From Piper betle (lineage: Eukaryota > Streptophyta > Magnoliopsida > Piperales > Piperaceae), in assembly GCA_033002965.1 (NCBI GenBank), contig JAURVB010014815.1, forward strand, positions 1-64,000: a stretch of DNA of 64,000 nt, written 5' to 3'. The notes beneath the pieces were generated by a model, which saw nothing but the letters and a program-made list of their open reading frames with translations, ran no database searches and was not told the DNA's origin. Below are positions 45,759-59,183 of the stretch, in pieces. A program made the translations under genes and the position numbers. Position 1 is the first letter of the stretch; each line of letters starts with the position of its first letter.

Positions 45759-48263
45759 AGTGCCAATATTATAGATAATGATAGGGAGTTTATGGACTTG
45801 TTTTATTTAATTATACGGTTTAGTGGTTAATAACTAACGGGAATTGCCTCCGCAGGTTGCAGTTGGACCTAAAGACTAAGAGACAATAGGGTGGTTCTTC
45901 TACCAACGCAAGTGGTGAACGGTTAATAAACGGATTTCTCTTTTTTTTCTTGTGTTATAAATGTGGCTATGGGAAACGATCCAAGACTGTGGGATAATTA
46001 CTTTATGCATTGTCATTTGAAAAATAATTTCTTTTGAGTTAGAAATGCTAGACTTATTTGCTTTCATATTATTCATGTAACCTTTTAAGTAACACCCGGT
46101 CCGGTTAGGACTAGTTGTTATAGGGTTGGTTTTTATTAAATTTTTGAGTAACACCTGGCCAGCAAGGCCCACAATATCGTGAAAAATGGCGGGTCGTTAC
46201 AGGTGGTATCATTGGACATAAATATATACATGAATCAAGAATTGTATCATATGTTATTTTATAAGGTTGGCTAAATTAAATTGATCTACTAAAGTTAAGG
46301 TAATGAGCCATAAATTAAAATGTGGAATTCAATGAGAAAAGTGTGGAATTCAATGTGTAGATACCTTTTCATAATTTCTTTTTCGTAATGGGTGAAATTA
46401 AATTTATGGAACTAAGGCAATAAATAAGGAGGTTATGGTCCCTGAATTCATATCTTGTTTTCGTTCTGGTATCCCATTGTCCAGAACTTTGGTTTAGAAA
46501 ACTAGTCTTGGATTTGGAAGATCCATAACTGAGAATTCAAGTTTTGAAAACTCTTCATGGATTTAGACTTTAGTTTCTTTATGGCTCAGGTACGCTTCCG
46601 CTATTTTATTTTATCTATCTAGTTTATTTACTCGATGATTTGATATGAAGTCGATCCAAGTTTATACAGTTTATTTCTAACAAGTGGTATTTGCAAAATT
46701 ATGGGTAATGACAAGCAATTTTGTGAACTTTGATTAAGTTATTGTCAACTAATTGTAAACTTATTAACATCTAAGGATCTTTTTGATGATTTATGTGAGG
46801 TTTATCAACTAGTGCTAGACTTCATATGAGAGATCATGTTGTTGGAAGATTTGGTTTCATTAGTGGGGCGTGAATATTGAAAAGGATAAATTAAGGCATA
46901 CAAAAAATTTTAGATTTCTTAGTTATTTTTCTTAAAATAATCTTGATTCAAGTGAAGTTAGTCAAGAATGACTAGGATAGTGTAATCTAAGTCAAAGTCC
47001 TAGCTAGAGTAATGGTTGAAGGGCTTATGTATTGATATCCCATTACTAGAAAATTCATTCCTCCTATCTTCATATATTGCGGTAATCAAGCTGTAATTTC
47101 AAACTTTCATGTTAGGAACTCTAGCAACAAGAACTCTTAACTTTATATAAAGAAGTTATAATGTAAATTAAATAAAAAAATCAGTGATAATAATTTTGCG
47201 GGTTGCAACTAGTACTATGAATTGATGTTGTATAGTCAGTTCTATGTCATGGATAAACAGATGAGACCCATATCCCTCATGGATTCCTATAAACTCGAAG
47301 TTAGATAAGTTTTTTGGGTCAAGTATAACCCACTCGTTTGGATGTGTGTGATTAATACTATGTTGACAAATATTTGCCTACTATTTACTAATTTAACTTA
47401 AGAGGTTCTAGACGTTGCTTCTTTGTCGTATCTTGACATTCTAGATATCGCGAGAGGTGTCATTATTCTTATTAGTGATAGGGAAAATTCACGAAGATTC
47501 TTAATATTGAGAAATAAATTAAATGATCTTTTACATAGAATAATTGAGTTTTTCTAGTGAAATTTCATCAAGAATAAATAAGAAATCAAAAGTCATCTGA
47601 TGTTTAAAATAACTTCATTATAAATTTGAGTTAATGACTAAAAATGATCCTTTATGAAAGAAGCTAAAATTTGAGAAGTCTAATCACCTTATATAATGAC
47701 TTGAGTTATTATATTAAATGCATCTAAGGGGGTGAGCAAAAAACCAATATTTTTCCTTCAGTGGACTCATTGCAAGGACGGTGGGGCAATGTTCTTTACC
47801 TGGACTCTTTCCTATGTGCTAATGCCTGACAATTGCAAGAAGAGGTTGACTATGTCTTAATGAGAGTTGAAGTCTATATGATAGCGTTTTGCTTGCAGAC
47901 TACCTTGGAAACTCTTACCTATACGAGGGTCCACAACGAGCCCAGCTATTGATTGAGTTATGGTTAATCTCTTGGATGATAGCACTTGTGAAAAATGATT
48001 CATGGTGCATGGCCGTATTAGTACTAACCCATCTCAATCATAATTTTTATTCGATATGTAAGTTTTAACTAAAAGGTATGATGATGTTCAAGACTCAATT
48101 CATATATTGTTGAAATGATGTATATAGAACTAAGTGAAGATTCAATCGTGATATCTTTCTCTAAAAGAAAATATAACAAGGATGACTTCATTTTTACTGT
48201 TCAAGTAGTTTTATAAATTGGAGGGTTAGTGTTAAAAAAACAGTTTTCAAAACTGGTGGGGAT

Positions 48264-48804
48264 TGTTAGATTTTGAGTTTTAAAAATTGTTTTTATACCC
48301 TTTTTTAATGCTTCTATCTTTTACATTGATTCAAGGATTAATACATGAAATCAATGTAATAGTAACAGCTCATCAGTTTTATTGGTTACTTTAAGTTATT
48401 GTGGTTTACTAAAAGTCATCACTTGCCTCTATGAACAAGAGGTGTAAGAGATATGAAAACTATGTGAGTTAAGAAAAAAATCGTGCCTTTTGAATCTTAT
48501 TCTAATCTTGCTTTCTTGTGGTTAAATCCTTGGTGTTTCTTTATCAAGTTTTGGAAGTATTCTTATATTCATACTTGCCTTGTGAGGCAAAAGGTGGTGC
48601 CTTGCTTGTTGTTACACTCGTATAGCGAGAATAATCCATTGAATCTTCGAAGTAATTAGCCGTTAGGAGGTCCTAGTGTAGGGGGCGGTTATATTGTTTT
48701 GAAGGAAGCGTCCACCATAACGTGCCTTAGATTATTCCTATTTCAAGTGGATTTTCTTTGTTATTGATTGATCATTGCATCCCTCTGCTCTGATATTTCC
48801 AACA
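48264..48804 (+). repeat. LTR copy 2, 541 bp
   Basis: Begins TGTTAGATTTTGAG directly after a purine tract (ACTGGTGGGGAT) and ends TTTCCAACA, so TG...CA. It is the more complete partner of 43,535-44,011, in the same orientation. Confidence 0.75.
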
Positions 48805-49020
48805 CAAACAACCATTGCCAATTAGTGCTGTGGCATCCAAAGCTTGATCAAACTCCATTTGGTTTATATTCAGCTCTAAAAAGCCATGATTACAAAAGTG
48901 GAGTCATGTACGTTTGATTTAGATGGAGAATAGAGTTTTTGTTATCCGTAATAGATTTCCTAGAGCAAAATTTCTTTGCAAATATTTGGTTAAAATAATA
49001 GAGGTAAATAAGAACATAAA
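48805..49020. other. Unassigned DNA right of LTR copy 2
   Basis: Just past the LTR a short stretch reads like the Copia segment before integrase (LWHPK context near 48,826-48,846). It is too short for a firm call. Confidence 0.3.
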
Positions 49021-50914
49021 TGTAACGCCATATTTTGGCCTGAAGGGGAGGACTGAATCGTAATATTATAAGTTGGGAAGCTACTCATTGGGTTATTATG
49101 TACAAACTTTACAGAAGTAGAGCTCAATCCTTTAGGAGGCTTAAGATGGATACCTTATTGGGTTTTCATAAAATGCATGCACAGTCATGCTACATGACGG
49201 ATACCTTATTGGGTTTTTATAGAATGCATGCACAGTCATGCTACATGGGTTGGGTCTTAGACTTAAAAGCTCCTATGTAAGCTCTCTGACCTACAAGAGA
49301 GGTAGCACCTCCCTTGTGACTAGGAGGGTGGCTTTATAAATGTAATGATCACTCTGAGCTACATGAACCCAACACCCCCAGACAAAAAGTTGAGTATTTA
49401 AAGTTTGTTGTGATGTGCTCCAATTATTAATTTTTAGTGATGGATTAAGTAAATGTGGATGAGTGCGATAATGTAAATAGTATCGTAGTTATCTGTTCTA
49501 CATACCCCACAAGAAAATTTAACACAAAGGCATCATTTGATGCTAGGGTATCATAACCTAACACCTGATCTTGGCATCATACCCTAACACCCGGTCTTCA
49601 CATAGGGTAAGCACCATGCGTTCCTCCTACCATCCACATGTCCAAGTGGGCTTGGTTATGAGGATGTAGTTAGTTAGCCAATACCGTGGGTTTGAATCCA
49701 GTGTAATTGAAGGTCCAAAAATATTTGGGCCTGAGTGAAATTAGAAATGGGAGGTATTGTCTAGGTCATTTTTTGAAGCTGGGTGAACAGCTTGGGAAAA
49801 TTTGAGCTCAAGATCAATGGAGCCAAATGCTTCCAAATTTTCATATGGTGTTATAGGGACAAATTCAATTTAATCACCATTTGACTATGATTTTGGACTT
49901 ACAACCGGAGTAAAAGAAGTTTCACCTTGCATTCATGCACTCTCCAAAAAATTGATTAAGTTAACCACAAATGAATTTTAATTATTTCCAAAACTTATTT
50001 TCGGTAGACAATTAGGGAGTCCTTATGTTAAAAATTTTATCAACCACTTTTAGTTACCTCACAACAGAGCACAATCTCACAGTATGGTAAATCAGACATA
50101 CATCATGACGAACACACAAAGTAATTAGGGGTTTGTTTATGCCGTTTAAGTAATTATTTTATTGTGATAAATTTATAGGAGCAAGTTAACACAAAGATTA
50201 ACAAACATGCAAAAGATTATCATCATTTGCAGCCTACATCAGGGAGTCAAAATTGGGAAAAGAGGGAGCCAGGTCACAAAATTGGGCTAGTGCATGGTTG
50301 CTGAGAGGCGCCTTTGATCTAGGCACTGCCAAGCCGAACCACGAAAACCCAAAAAATTGGGGAACGCAACATGCTGAATTGAACCGCATGCAAATTCGGG
50401 TCAACTATAAGGTGCCAGGGCACTGGCGCAATGCCTTTGCGCCAAGGAGAAAAGGTGGTGAAATTCAAATTTTGGGTACAAGGACTCTATGCCAGTGCCA
50501 TTGTGTGAAAACCTAAAACGATAACCCTAGCGAGGGGAATGCAAGGGCATTGGTAGAGTGCCTTTAAGCTAAGTACAGGATGAATGCCCTTAGGGTTGCC
50601 ACCATAAGGCATATCGTTGGTCCGACTAGGGCTAGGGTTGACCATAAATGGTTAACAAACACACAACAATGTATTCTAGACTCACGAGGGAACCAGTCTT
50701 AATATCTAACTAGACTTGACTTGACCGAATAAAAAATAAAAAGACCAGGCACGTTACATCCAACGGTGAACTAAAGCTGAAGGAGGCTTGGGCCGGGCAT
50801 CCACAAATCATATCATACTCAAATCTCAATAAGAAGGCCCCGAACTCCACTAACCTGATTTGCGTAATGACTGAAGTATGCGAAAATCCTCGGGCAAATG
50901 GCCTGGGTTTTACA
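49021..50914. repeat. Repeat starting TGTAACGCC, family X copy 1
   Basis: Related to 55,740-57,100 and, inverted, to 60,900-61,904. Shared landmarks in order: GTACAAACTTTACAGAAGTAG, GGAGGCTTAAGA, a GGTAGCACCTCCCTTGTGAC segment, ATGATCACTCTGAG, and an ACATACCCCACA segment before GGCATCAT. A 51-bp tandem duplication sits at about 49,147-49,250 (GGATACCTTATTGGGTTTT in both). The segment ends near GGGTTTTACA (50,914). It is LTR-like rather than coding; the ORF at 50,253-50,516 is unremarkable. Confidence 0.55.
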
Positions 50915-51399
50915 ATATATACTTCTAATGTATACTATATTATAATGACAAATTGAAATGTATTTATCTCAAAATAAGTTTGTGTAAATCATTTCGTAGT
51001 TTTAATACTCAGGAACTCAGACTCAATATAGAAGACCATAGAGTAGAATTGCTTGAAGTGACAACGAAGTCACGAAAACAACCTTCTAGTAATGTAAGTA
51101 GGATTGACTGCGAGTATTGAAACAAAATATTTATGCAAGTACAAAAAAATTATCTAATAAAATTCAAATATTTGTATTGGGTTAATTATGCAAATTTAAA
51201 TAATAATAATGCAAATTTTTTTGTGGACAATAAATAATTACATATTATAATTATCTTATAAATTTATATATTAATGTGTAAAGTCATGTTTAATTAATTT
51301 CACATAATGAGATGAATTATTAGTATTTTTTTCCAATATTTTAACTTGCAACATTTTTAACTTGACAATCACCATTGTGATAATTAGCTCCCACTAAGT
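50915..51399. other. Unassigned AT-rich DNA
   Basis: No feature seen. Confidence 0.5.
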
Positions 51400-52950
51400 T
51401 TAGACATGTTGCTATTCCATGCTCCAATGTATGCACCTAATTGTTGGTGACTTGGGAGGCTTGACAAATTTGGATTCTATAGTGGGTAATGCTATGCGCA
51501 CATGTTTCTTACTTGTCCATGAAATGGCTCCTCCATCTAGCAAGAATTTGTATTCTTTTGATTTTCTTCTATCAAGGTCACCAGCCCAATCAACATTTAT
51601 ATATTCGACTAGATGCAAGTATTTGATAACAAATGGTAAAACATGAAGCTCTTTTTACCTCAAAATATTTTTGTTGGCTTGCCAATGTGCCATACTCGGA
51701 TTTAGCTGAAATTGGCTTATTATGCCAACGACATGCAATATCAGGCTTTGTTCAAATCATTCTATACATCAAACTCCCTACTCCATTCAAATATAAAATT
51801 TGGAAAATTTGTTGTTTTTCTTTCTCTCTTTGGGCAAATATTGAGGGCTAAGGATTCACCTTTTGTAATTGTCGTATCAACTCACATACAATTAACTATG
51901 CTAAATAGTTCTTGGACTTTTGTTATATAAGTCTCTTGGGCAAAAACGATTAATTTCTTAGAATGATCTCGTTGAATTCTTACTCCGAATACATATTCAG
52001 CTTCTCCGATATTTCCATTTCAAAATGAGAGGATAATCATTCTTTAACAGTACCATATATAAATTTTTGAAGTTTGTAAACTTTTTGCTCTTAGCCCACA
52101 ACAACCAAACACATTGGTTGTTGTATATAAGTTTTCTCTTCTAATTCTCCATTGAGAAATGCTACTATAAGATTCATTTCATGTAATTTCAAATCCAAGT
52201 ATGCTACAGTGATTAATATTAAACGAATCAAAGAGAATCAAACTACTAGAGAAAAAGTCTCGTCATAGTCAATCCCTCTTTTTAAATATAACCTATAGCT
52301 ACCAAATAAACTTTATATCTCTCAATTGTATCATTGGCTTTGCATTTAATTTTGTGAATTTATTATTCTTAATTGCTTTTCTTCCCCATAGAAGATTAAT
52401 CAAATTTCAAACTTGATTGATCAAATTAAATTCATTTCTTCCCCCAATGCCATCTTTCATTTTTCCCTTGCAAGCCTAAGGTTGCTTCTTTGATGTTTTT
52501 AGGTTCATCATTGTTAGGTAAAGAAGATAAAGAAATAGCTCCACTTTACAAAAGTGCATCATCTTCAATTTTAAATCTTCAACGATGAATAATTGATGTT
52601 CAACACATCATAAATTCTTGTCTTGAAGTGGTTTCACGGAGAACTACCACTCAAATCATGAATAGTTTCATAAGGTAAATTTGTTCATATAATTTGTCTT
52701 GATGACCTAACTTTCTGGGTCACGTATTTTCATAAGTTGAATTCTTTTGTAATTTTCCTTTGTCTAGAAAATCATTTGCTAAAGAAGTAACATCGGGAGA
52801 CTCAATTTTTGAAATACTCCCATTTATATGTTCACGGGTGAACAGAAACCTTTTGATTGTGTATGGTAATATACTAAAATTCCTTTCTTCTCACGAGGAG
52901 CTAATTTTCTATATTTGTGGTATGTGTTATGGACATAAGCCTCTGTCCCC
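51400..52950 (-). mobile_element. Copia RT-RNase H remnant
   Basis: Minus strand. The RNase H start has INVDWAGDLDRRKS and GGAISWTSKKH (51,618-51,412). Near 52,260-52,285 is the RT word GIDYDETF. Between and around these the frames are broken. The order (RT upstream of RNase H on the minus strand) fits a single decayed Copia element. No LTRs were identified. Confidence 0.7.
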
Positions 52951-53590
52951 AAGGTAAATGACTTAGTTCATTCTTTCTTCCTAACCACTACCCACAGGTC
53001 TTAGGATCAAAACTTGGCTCTATTACCAAGGATGATAAATCATATTTAATCTAAATCATAAAGTAATAAATAAAGCACTTACCTTATTGTTTACACAACA
53101 AAAATTTTGCTCCAGTCTTGGTGAAATCACAAATAAGAATTTACTCATTTTCCACATGTAAAACCAGGACAGTCAAAGTTATTGGGACGTTGTGTTAGAA
53201 TGTCAGAGTGCCTAAACACAAAAACTCATTTTGTATATTGTACTGACCATATTATAAATATTTACAGGGAGCAAAGGGGTGGAGGCTAATAGAATGAATG
53301 GTAACATCTCTTAGTGGATGACCATTTGTTAGAAAATGTAACCTACCTTTAGCCAATGAGTGGGTTAAATTAATTAATAATTTCTAACATGAACTTTCAA
53401 CAATAGGTATACTTTCATGTCACATAGAGAAGAATCCTCAGTACCTAAGTCTCAAATCACATCTCACATGTCTCTCAAGCTGATTTGGGATGTGAGATTG
53501 AGTCTGAAGATCTATGTTTTGCCGTTGTTTTCCCTAGTCACCTTGTTGTAAGTAAAGAGTCCTCCATCCTGCCAAATATTCAAATTTTAT
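52951..53590. other. Unassigned intergenic DNA
   Basis: No gene or defined repeat seen between the Copia and Gypsy remnants. Confidence 0.45.
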
Positions 53591-55610
53591 TAGCTTTCAC
53601 ATGTTTTATCAAATAAACTTCCTTTTAGGCTCCCTCCAATGGGATATTAACACCAAATACAAAAGACTTCACTATAGGATGGCAACACAACAACATGAAG
53701 CATTACAATGTCAAATGGAAAACTTGTTAGATAAAGGCTACATTCGAGTGAGCATGAATCACTCATGCTCTTCTTGTTCCTAAAATAGATGGATCTTCAC
53801 CAATGTTTTTTGATAGTCAAACCATCAATAAAATTATCATTTGGTATAGCTATCCCATTCAACATTTGGACAACCAACTTGACAATCTCAGTGGTGCTTT
53901 TGTATTTTTAATGATCAATTTTAAGGGTGAGAATGACTTGATCAAGCCCGGAGATGAGTGGAAGGCTCCTTTTAAAACTTGAGAAGGTTTATACGTTTGG
54001 CTGGTCATGCTATTTGGTCTTTCCAATGTATAGAGCACTTTTATGCACTTCATGAATGAAGTTTTACGCCACTTCATTGACTCTTTTGTTATCCGCTTTT
54101 TTGATGATATTTTGATATATAGTCCTAATGTTTCCACTCGTTTGCAACACTTGCAAGATATGTTGTCTGCTTTACATAATCAACAAATTTATGCCAATGT
54201 TCACAAATGCTCTTTCAAGTTCCCCAATGCTATTTTCTTTGATGCAGTCTTGGTTAACAGCTTGCACCTTGATGATTCAAAAGTTTGTGCAATTGCTTAT
54301 TGTCCAATTTTGACAACTATTACTTAAGTCAAGTCCTTCCATGACCTGGCCAATTTTTATCGACATTTTTTTTAAATACTTTAGGCACATCATGTCTCTT
54401 ATTCTTGATCTCTTGACGAATAGAGAATTTTCTTGGACTCACAATGCTACTCAAACCATTGAGAAAATCAAATCTTGCCTTGTGAGTGCCCTTTGTAAAA
54501 CTTCCGGATGTCAATTGTCTATTCAAAGTTGAATGTGACACATCCAAAGTTGGCATTAGAGCTATGCTTAGTCAAAATAAGAAGCTTGCTTTTTAAGTGA
54601 AAAACTTTTGCTCTACCATCAATTAGCACTTGTGATGTGGACTTGTACGTTGTTCGTACTTCAAGATTAAGCATCACTACTTGATTCAAAAAAGTTTGTT
54701 ATGTATCCTGATCACGAGGCATCAAAGCAATTAAAAGACCAACAAAAAACCAATGCACCACACACTAGGTAGATTGACTAGTAGGAATATATATAAAATC
54801 CCACAAAATTTGTTCCATGTCCAATACCTATTGGGATAAGGTCTAATAATTTAGTGGGAGTTTGCCTATGATATTCAATTTTAGCTAACCACTTTTGGAT
54901 AAGTGATTTAACTTATCATGTTGCACTTGGCTTGAGCATTTGCGAATGGTATTAGAACCAAGCCAAACCAAAAACTGTAGTGGCTGGTGCTTTGGACTGG
55001 ACATGGACAAGGCCTATAGGCCAAGACAAGGAATTCCAAGGATGAAATTACTAAAGATGGGTGGATTGTATGATCCAAAAACTATAAGTCTTACATTCAA
55101 TAGCTATTGGGGTAGATCACTTATATTAAGGTGGGTTGTGCCTATAAATGTTTAACATTAGTTAAACACTTTTGAAGAAATGACATGACCCATCATGTTA
55201 CAGTTAGGTTAGGTCATTACAATATACTTTCTCCATTAATCATGAAAAGGGATCCATTGCATTGTTGCAGGTGTTTGGGAGAACATTGTTCATTGCTTTC
55301 TTCCATGCGTGTGGATGTTCTAAGCTTTGACTTGATCAAGGAAGTGCGGTCATGATCCATTTTTTGCAAAGATTTTTGGCTCTTGTGGAAAGGGTGAGGA
55401 TTTAGATTATTTGATCATACATGGATTTTATTCAAGGGAAACTACTTGTGCATTCTTGAGTCATTGCCCCGCTTGTTCAAGAGACTCTTGGCTGTCCAAG
55501 AGCAATATTATTGGCCAAGAGTTGATAGAGACACCTCTTGTTTTGTCCATCATTTTTGGATGGGAAAAACTTAGTAGGGTTCCATTTCTAATACTAGCTC
55601 ATAAATGCCA
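53591..55610 (+). mobile_element. Gypsy (Ty3) pol remnant
   Basis: Plus-strand pieces in Ty3 order. RT: MENLLDKGYIRVSMN (about 53,720-53,760), FMNEVLRHFIDSFVIRFFDD with ILIYS (54,043-54,120; FDD at the active site where YLDD or YFDD is usual) and LHNQQIYANVHKCSF. Then a fragment of the region leading to RNase H (54,420-54,500). Near 55,405-55,560 comes DYLIIHGF and the pre-integrase words QEQYYWPRVDRD. Stops and frame changes separate them. Confidence 0.75.
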
Positions 55611-55663
55611 CACTTCAAATTTTGGGGCTTATGAAATTAAATGAATAAGAAGTTATATAAAAT

Positions 55664-55665
<2 letters not shown>

Positions 55666-55712
<47 letters not shown>
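55666..55712. repeat. (AC)n microsatellite
   Basis: About 23 AC units, directly followed by sequence resembling the end of the GC-rich hairpin elements. Confidence 0.95.
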
Positions 55713-55713
<1 letters not shown>

Positions 55714-55800
55714 AAGGGCTGGACACTTTTCTTGCCCTAAACTCTAATCTAGACTGTTTGATTATAAGGATGATCTCGATTGATTATAACACACTAATTC
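55713..55800. mobile_element. Possible end of a hairpin element next to (AC)n
   Basis: Just after the microsatellite comes AAGGGCTGG...CTTGCCCT (a small hairpin) and then AATCTAGACTGTTTGATTAT + AAGGATGATCTCGATT. The second part parallels GGGCCGTCCGATTATAAGGA + CGACCAGAT of element A (3,913-3,946). No GC-rich core follows, so this is at most a fragment. Confidence 0.4.
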
Positions 55801-57349
55801 AACCTGAAAACAGACTGAATCTTGATGTTATAATTTGGAAAGCTATGCATTGTACTACCATTGTACAAATTTTATAGAAGCAGATCTCAACCTTCAAGGA
55901 AGCTTAAGACAGACACCTTAAAGAATTTTCATATAATCCATGCTGATCATATTATCATGAGAAGGATCTTATCTTAAGGGGCTCTTGAATGAACACTCTG
56001 AGCCACAAAAGAGGTGGCACCTCCCCTTTGATGGTGATTTACAAGTGCAATGATTACTCTGACGTACACGAAGGTAAGACCACCAATATAGTTAATAGGT
56101 TGAGCTTTAAATGATGAAGATGTATAATCTGGTTCTTATAAATAGTTCTCATGATTGGTTGGGTACCTTATAATTAGATGATGATGAACTTGGAGTAAGA
56201 AAATTACTGGCTCATGTTTACATGCTCCATATACCCCATAGAAGTAGACAGAGGCATCATCGAGTGCCAGAATATCATACTCTAACACTTAGTCTTCATG
56301 TGGGCTCTCCACACACCAAGAACCATAAGCTCCTCTAGCCCACGTTCCTCTAGATACATAACTAGAATAAAATACGTTTTGTGTACCTTAAGTGCTCCTT
56401 ATTGTGTTCCATGACTTTGAGGCATACACCCCCTCCGGACAATTGTTAGCCTTTACCCAAAAGTTAAAAACCTGCACAACGATGATAATAATAAAATAAT
56501 AAATGCACACTCATAACCCAATACAAAATCAAACATAGTTCAAGATAAATTTAGGGAAAATGCCCTCAAAATAATACAATCTAACATAAGTCTGAATACA
56601 TAATACATATCTGAAAAATAGGAGGGATCTCGCCATAACCATGAGCTGATCTGTGCACCTAAGCCGGCCAACACCACGAGACCTCACTTGCATATATATA
56701 GAAAACGCGTCAGGGTTTGAAATACCTATTAATATTCAAAACTGGCAAGTGGGTATTCCCTCAAAAAAGCTTTGAAACTTCAGAATAGCCTCACAGGGTA
56801 GTAAGTAAGAATATTCATATAAAACACACCGGCAAGTTAGTGGAAAATCCAACACTTGGGGTATTTGTTGAATGGACTTAACCAAATGATTTTTCATATA
56901 GGCTAAACTATATCCGAATGGGCTGAAATTCGGAATGGTAGGCCTTGACACTCTATAGGTTAGAAAAAAAAACTACTAAGTTCTGGCCCATGGACCAACA
57001 TGGCAAACTAGGTGTCCTAAGATCAGGCTAAGATGTTGGGGACAATGTTCTTGGGATGCACACCAATCCTCCTAAAGGTTCGTTCAGGAGCCTGGGTAGT
57101 CCAAATGGGCCATGGTAAAGTAGAGAATTAACCAACATTGTACGATTTGATCCTCTAAAATTTCATGTTTGAACTCCATATGTTTGGGCCTGAGTAGATT
57201 AGGGAATGGGAGGCATTGGCAAGGACCTTTCTAGAGCTGGCTGGACCCACATGGCTTGTGAAATTTTTGCTGGAAAATATACCCAACCATTGGTTGTAAA
57301 ATTTTAGGGTCATGTTTATGGGGAACAACCTACAATTTTGGAGGAATTT
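55801..57349. repeat. Family X copy 2
   Basis: Same landmarks as 49,021 onward: GTACAAATTTTATAGAAGCAG, GGAAGCTTAAGACAG, GAGGTGGCACCTCC, ATGATTACTCTGA, ATATACCCCATAG and GAGGCATCATCGAG. No coding sequence. The last 15 bases before 57,350 (TTTTGGAGGAATTT) are purine-rich, as a polypurine tract would be. Confidence 0.5.
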
Positions 57350-58150
57350 TGTAACACCCCGATTTTGGTTCACCTAAGAACCGAATCAGAAATGTTACGT
57401 TCAAGTCGAGTCATGTTTAAAGTTGTTGGTTGGTAAGACTCGATCGATACAATAGATCAAAACAACCTTCTTGGTGTCATGAGAATAGAAGACATTGTTA
57501 AATATGCGTCAAAACACATCAAATATAAGTAAAAGTAAGAAAAGAAATAAATGTGTTGAGCTCAAGCGTGAGTAACATTTATTTATCCTTCTACCAAAGT
57601 CGACTCAGGATTTACAAGACTTATATATATTATATGAAAAACGTTAGTAATGAATGTTACTTGTAAAAAAAATAACTAATACAAACTGGCAAATTGGTAT
57701 TTCATTACCCACAAAAATTTATGAAACTTCAAGATTGCCTCACACTAGGCAGTAAGCAAACATACTTAAGCAAGTGCCGGCTCACATGTGTGGCTTATAA
57801 TCATATTCATACATAATGCTTAAGCCCTTACATCTTCTATATTTCACTTGCCACGGTACTCAACTGGCAAAAGGAACAGTTAAGTTAATGCCACACATTT
57901 TGAAAATGTGCTGTAGTACGCACTACCCTCATGTACCACACTACCTTAGGGTTTGAAGGAGTACTAGTCCGATTCATACATATCTCCATACCACTCACTC
58001 TCTTATTCGTGAAATTCGTAAAAATGCGCATACTCATAAAATAGGCTTAGGAAAGAGGCTTGTATCATGTATTTCTAGAGCTTCAGTTAGAAAACCAACT
58101 AGGGATCTCATCTTTATACTTTTATTAAACATGTGTAGAAACACAACTAA
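57350..58150 (+). repeat. Direct repeat R1 (TGTAACACCCCG...), about 800 bp
   Basis: Starts TGTAACACCCCGATTTTGG. It aligns nearly end to end with 59,184-59,990; shared words include GTTGTTGGTTGGTAAGACTC, GAAAAGAAATAAATG, CCAAAGTCGACTCAGGATTT and GGTTTGAAGGAGTACTA. The start is typical of a plant LTR. Confidence 0.8.
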
Positions 58151-59183
58151 ATGGCCCGACATTGGAGGGATCCGATAAAACACCACCGACGTCGTCCTAC
58201 ATTTAAAACATGATTAAACTCTACACGCAAGGAGTCAAGTAGAGAGGGAGAGTCCTACAGACCTATAGTCGAAGCTCCAAGCGTATCTACACATCTATGG
58301 CGAGCTCGAACTCCGAAACCTACATCGGAACCCACTATTAAGTAAAATACTATGTCTCTATATGATGTATGCTTGTGGTGTGTGTGATAACTTTGTAAAA
58401 AAGTTATTATTCTTTGCATTTTATATTGAGTTTTGCCATGTTTTGAGTGATTTTTATTTTAATTTCATTAGTTTAAAAGTTTATTAGATATTATCAACAA
58501 TGCGAGAAATTATTGTAATTTTGGTGAAAAAAATGCTAATTAATGTTGCCCTAGTAGGGTATAAGAGTTAGAAGACGATCCGAAATGAATACGGGGCGAG
58601 TGTGCTTATATCATTAATACATTATAATAAAGAAAACAATACTAACAAACCTATAACTAAAGATGTGGCATGCAAATTGAGACATAATAATAGTAAATAA
58701 GAAATAAATAAATAAATAAATAAATAAACAAAGAAATGCACACATAGATAATTAGATAAACAATAAATACATGAACATAAATAATACTCTAATAATAAAA
58801 TAATAATATAATTATACTATATAAATATACGGGTGAACACGCATAAATAACAGCATACACTTGTTAGTAAACATATAAATAGATAAATAAATAAACAAAC
58901 AAATAGTTAATACTCATTAATCATGAATATTAATAATTTCATAGTCATACAATACAAGAATATATAATTAAATACGAATAAATAATAGCATATACATAAT
59001 GAACAAATAGATAAATAAATATATATATATATATATCAATAAATAAATATATACAATTTAGTAAAGATAATAAGACTAATATTCATAAGTAAATAAAATA
59101 TTAATAATAACAAATAATCATGCAAACATTTATCATATAGGATAACATATAAATAAAAAAAAGGATATACATTTATTGGCGGC
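58151..59183. other. Spacer between R1 and R2, AT-rich
   Basis: Very AT-rich with many AATAAATAAATA words (58,690-59,160) and a short TA run near 59,020. No gene seen. Confidence 0.6.

Larger units (their letters stand above)
44012..48263. mobile_element. Interior between the two LTRs, with nested LTR-like DNA
   Basis: No intact coding sequence. A nested segment of about 1.9 kb (44,260-46,201) starts TGTAACATTTG and ends GGGTCGTTACA. It is followed at once by GGTGGTATCATTGG, like a tRNA-Met primer-binding site, so it looks like a Gypsy-type LTR. It contains a GC-rich patch (44,275-44,540), a GAA run (44,517-44,541), an AT microsatellite and the 33-bp minisatellite. A second such junction, TTTCTAACAAGTGGTATT, occurs near 46,681. 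From there to 48,263 nothing recognisable is encoded. Confidence 0.45.

Noticed and set aside
45403..45830. Repetitive ORFs with 11-residue periods on both strands
   Set aside because: They are translations of the 33-bp minisatellite; several frames on both strands are open at once.
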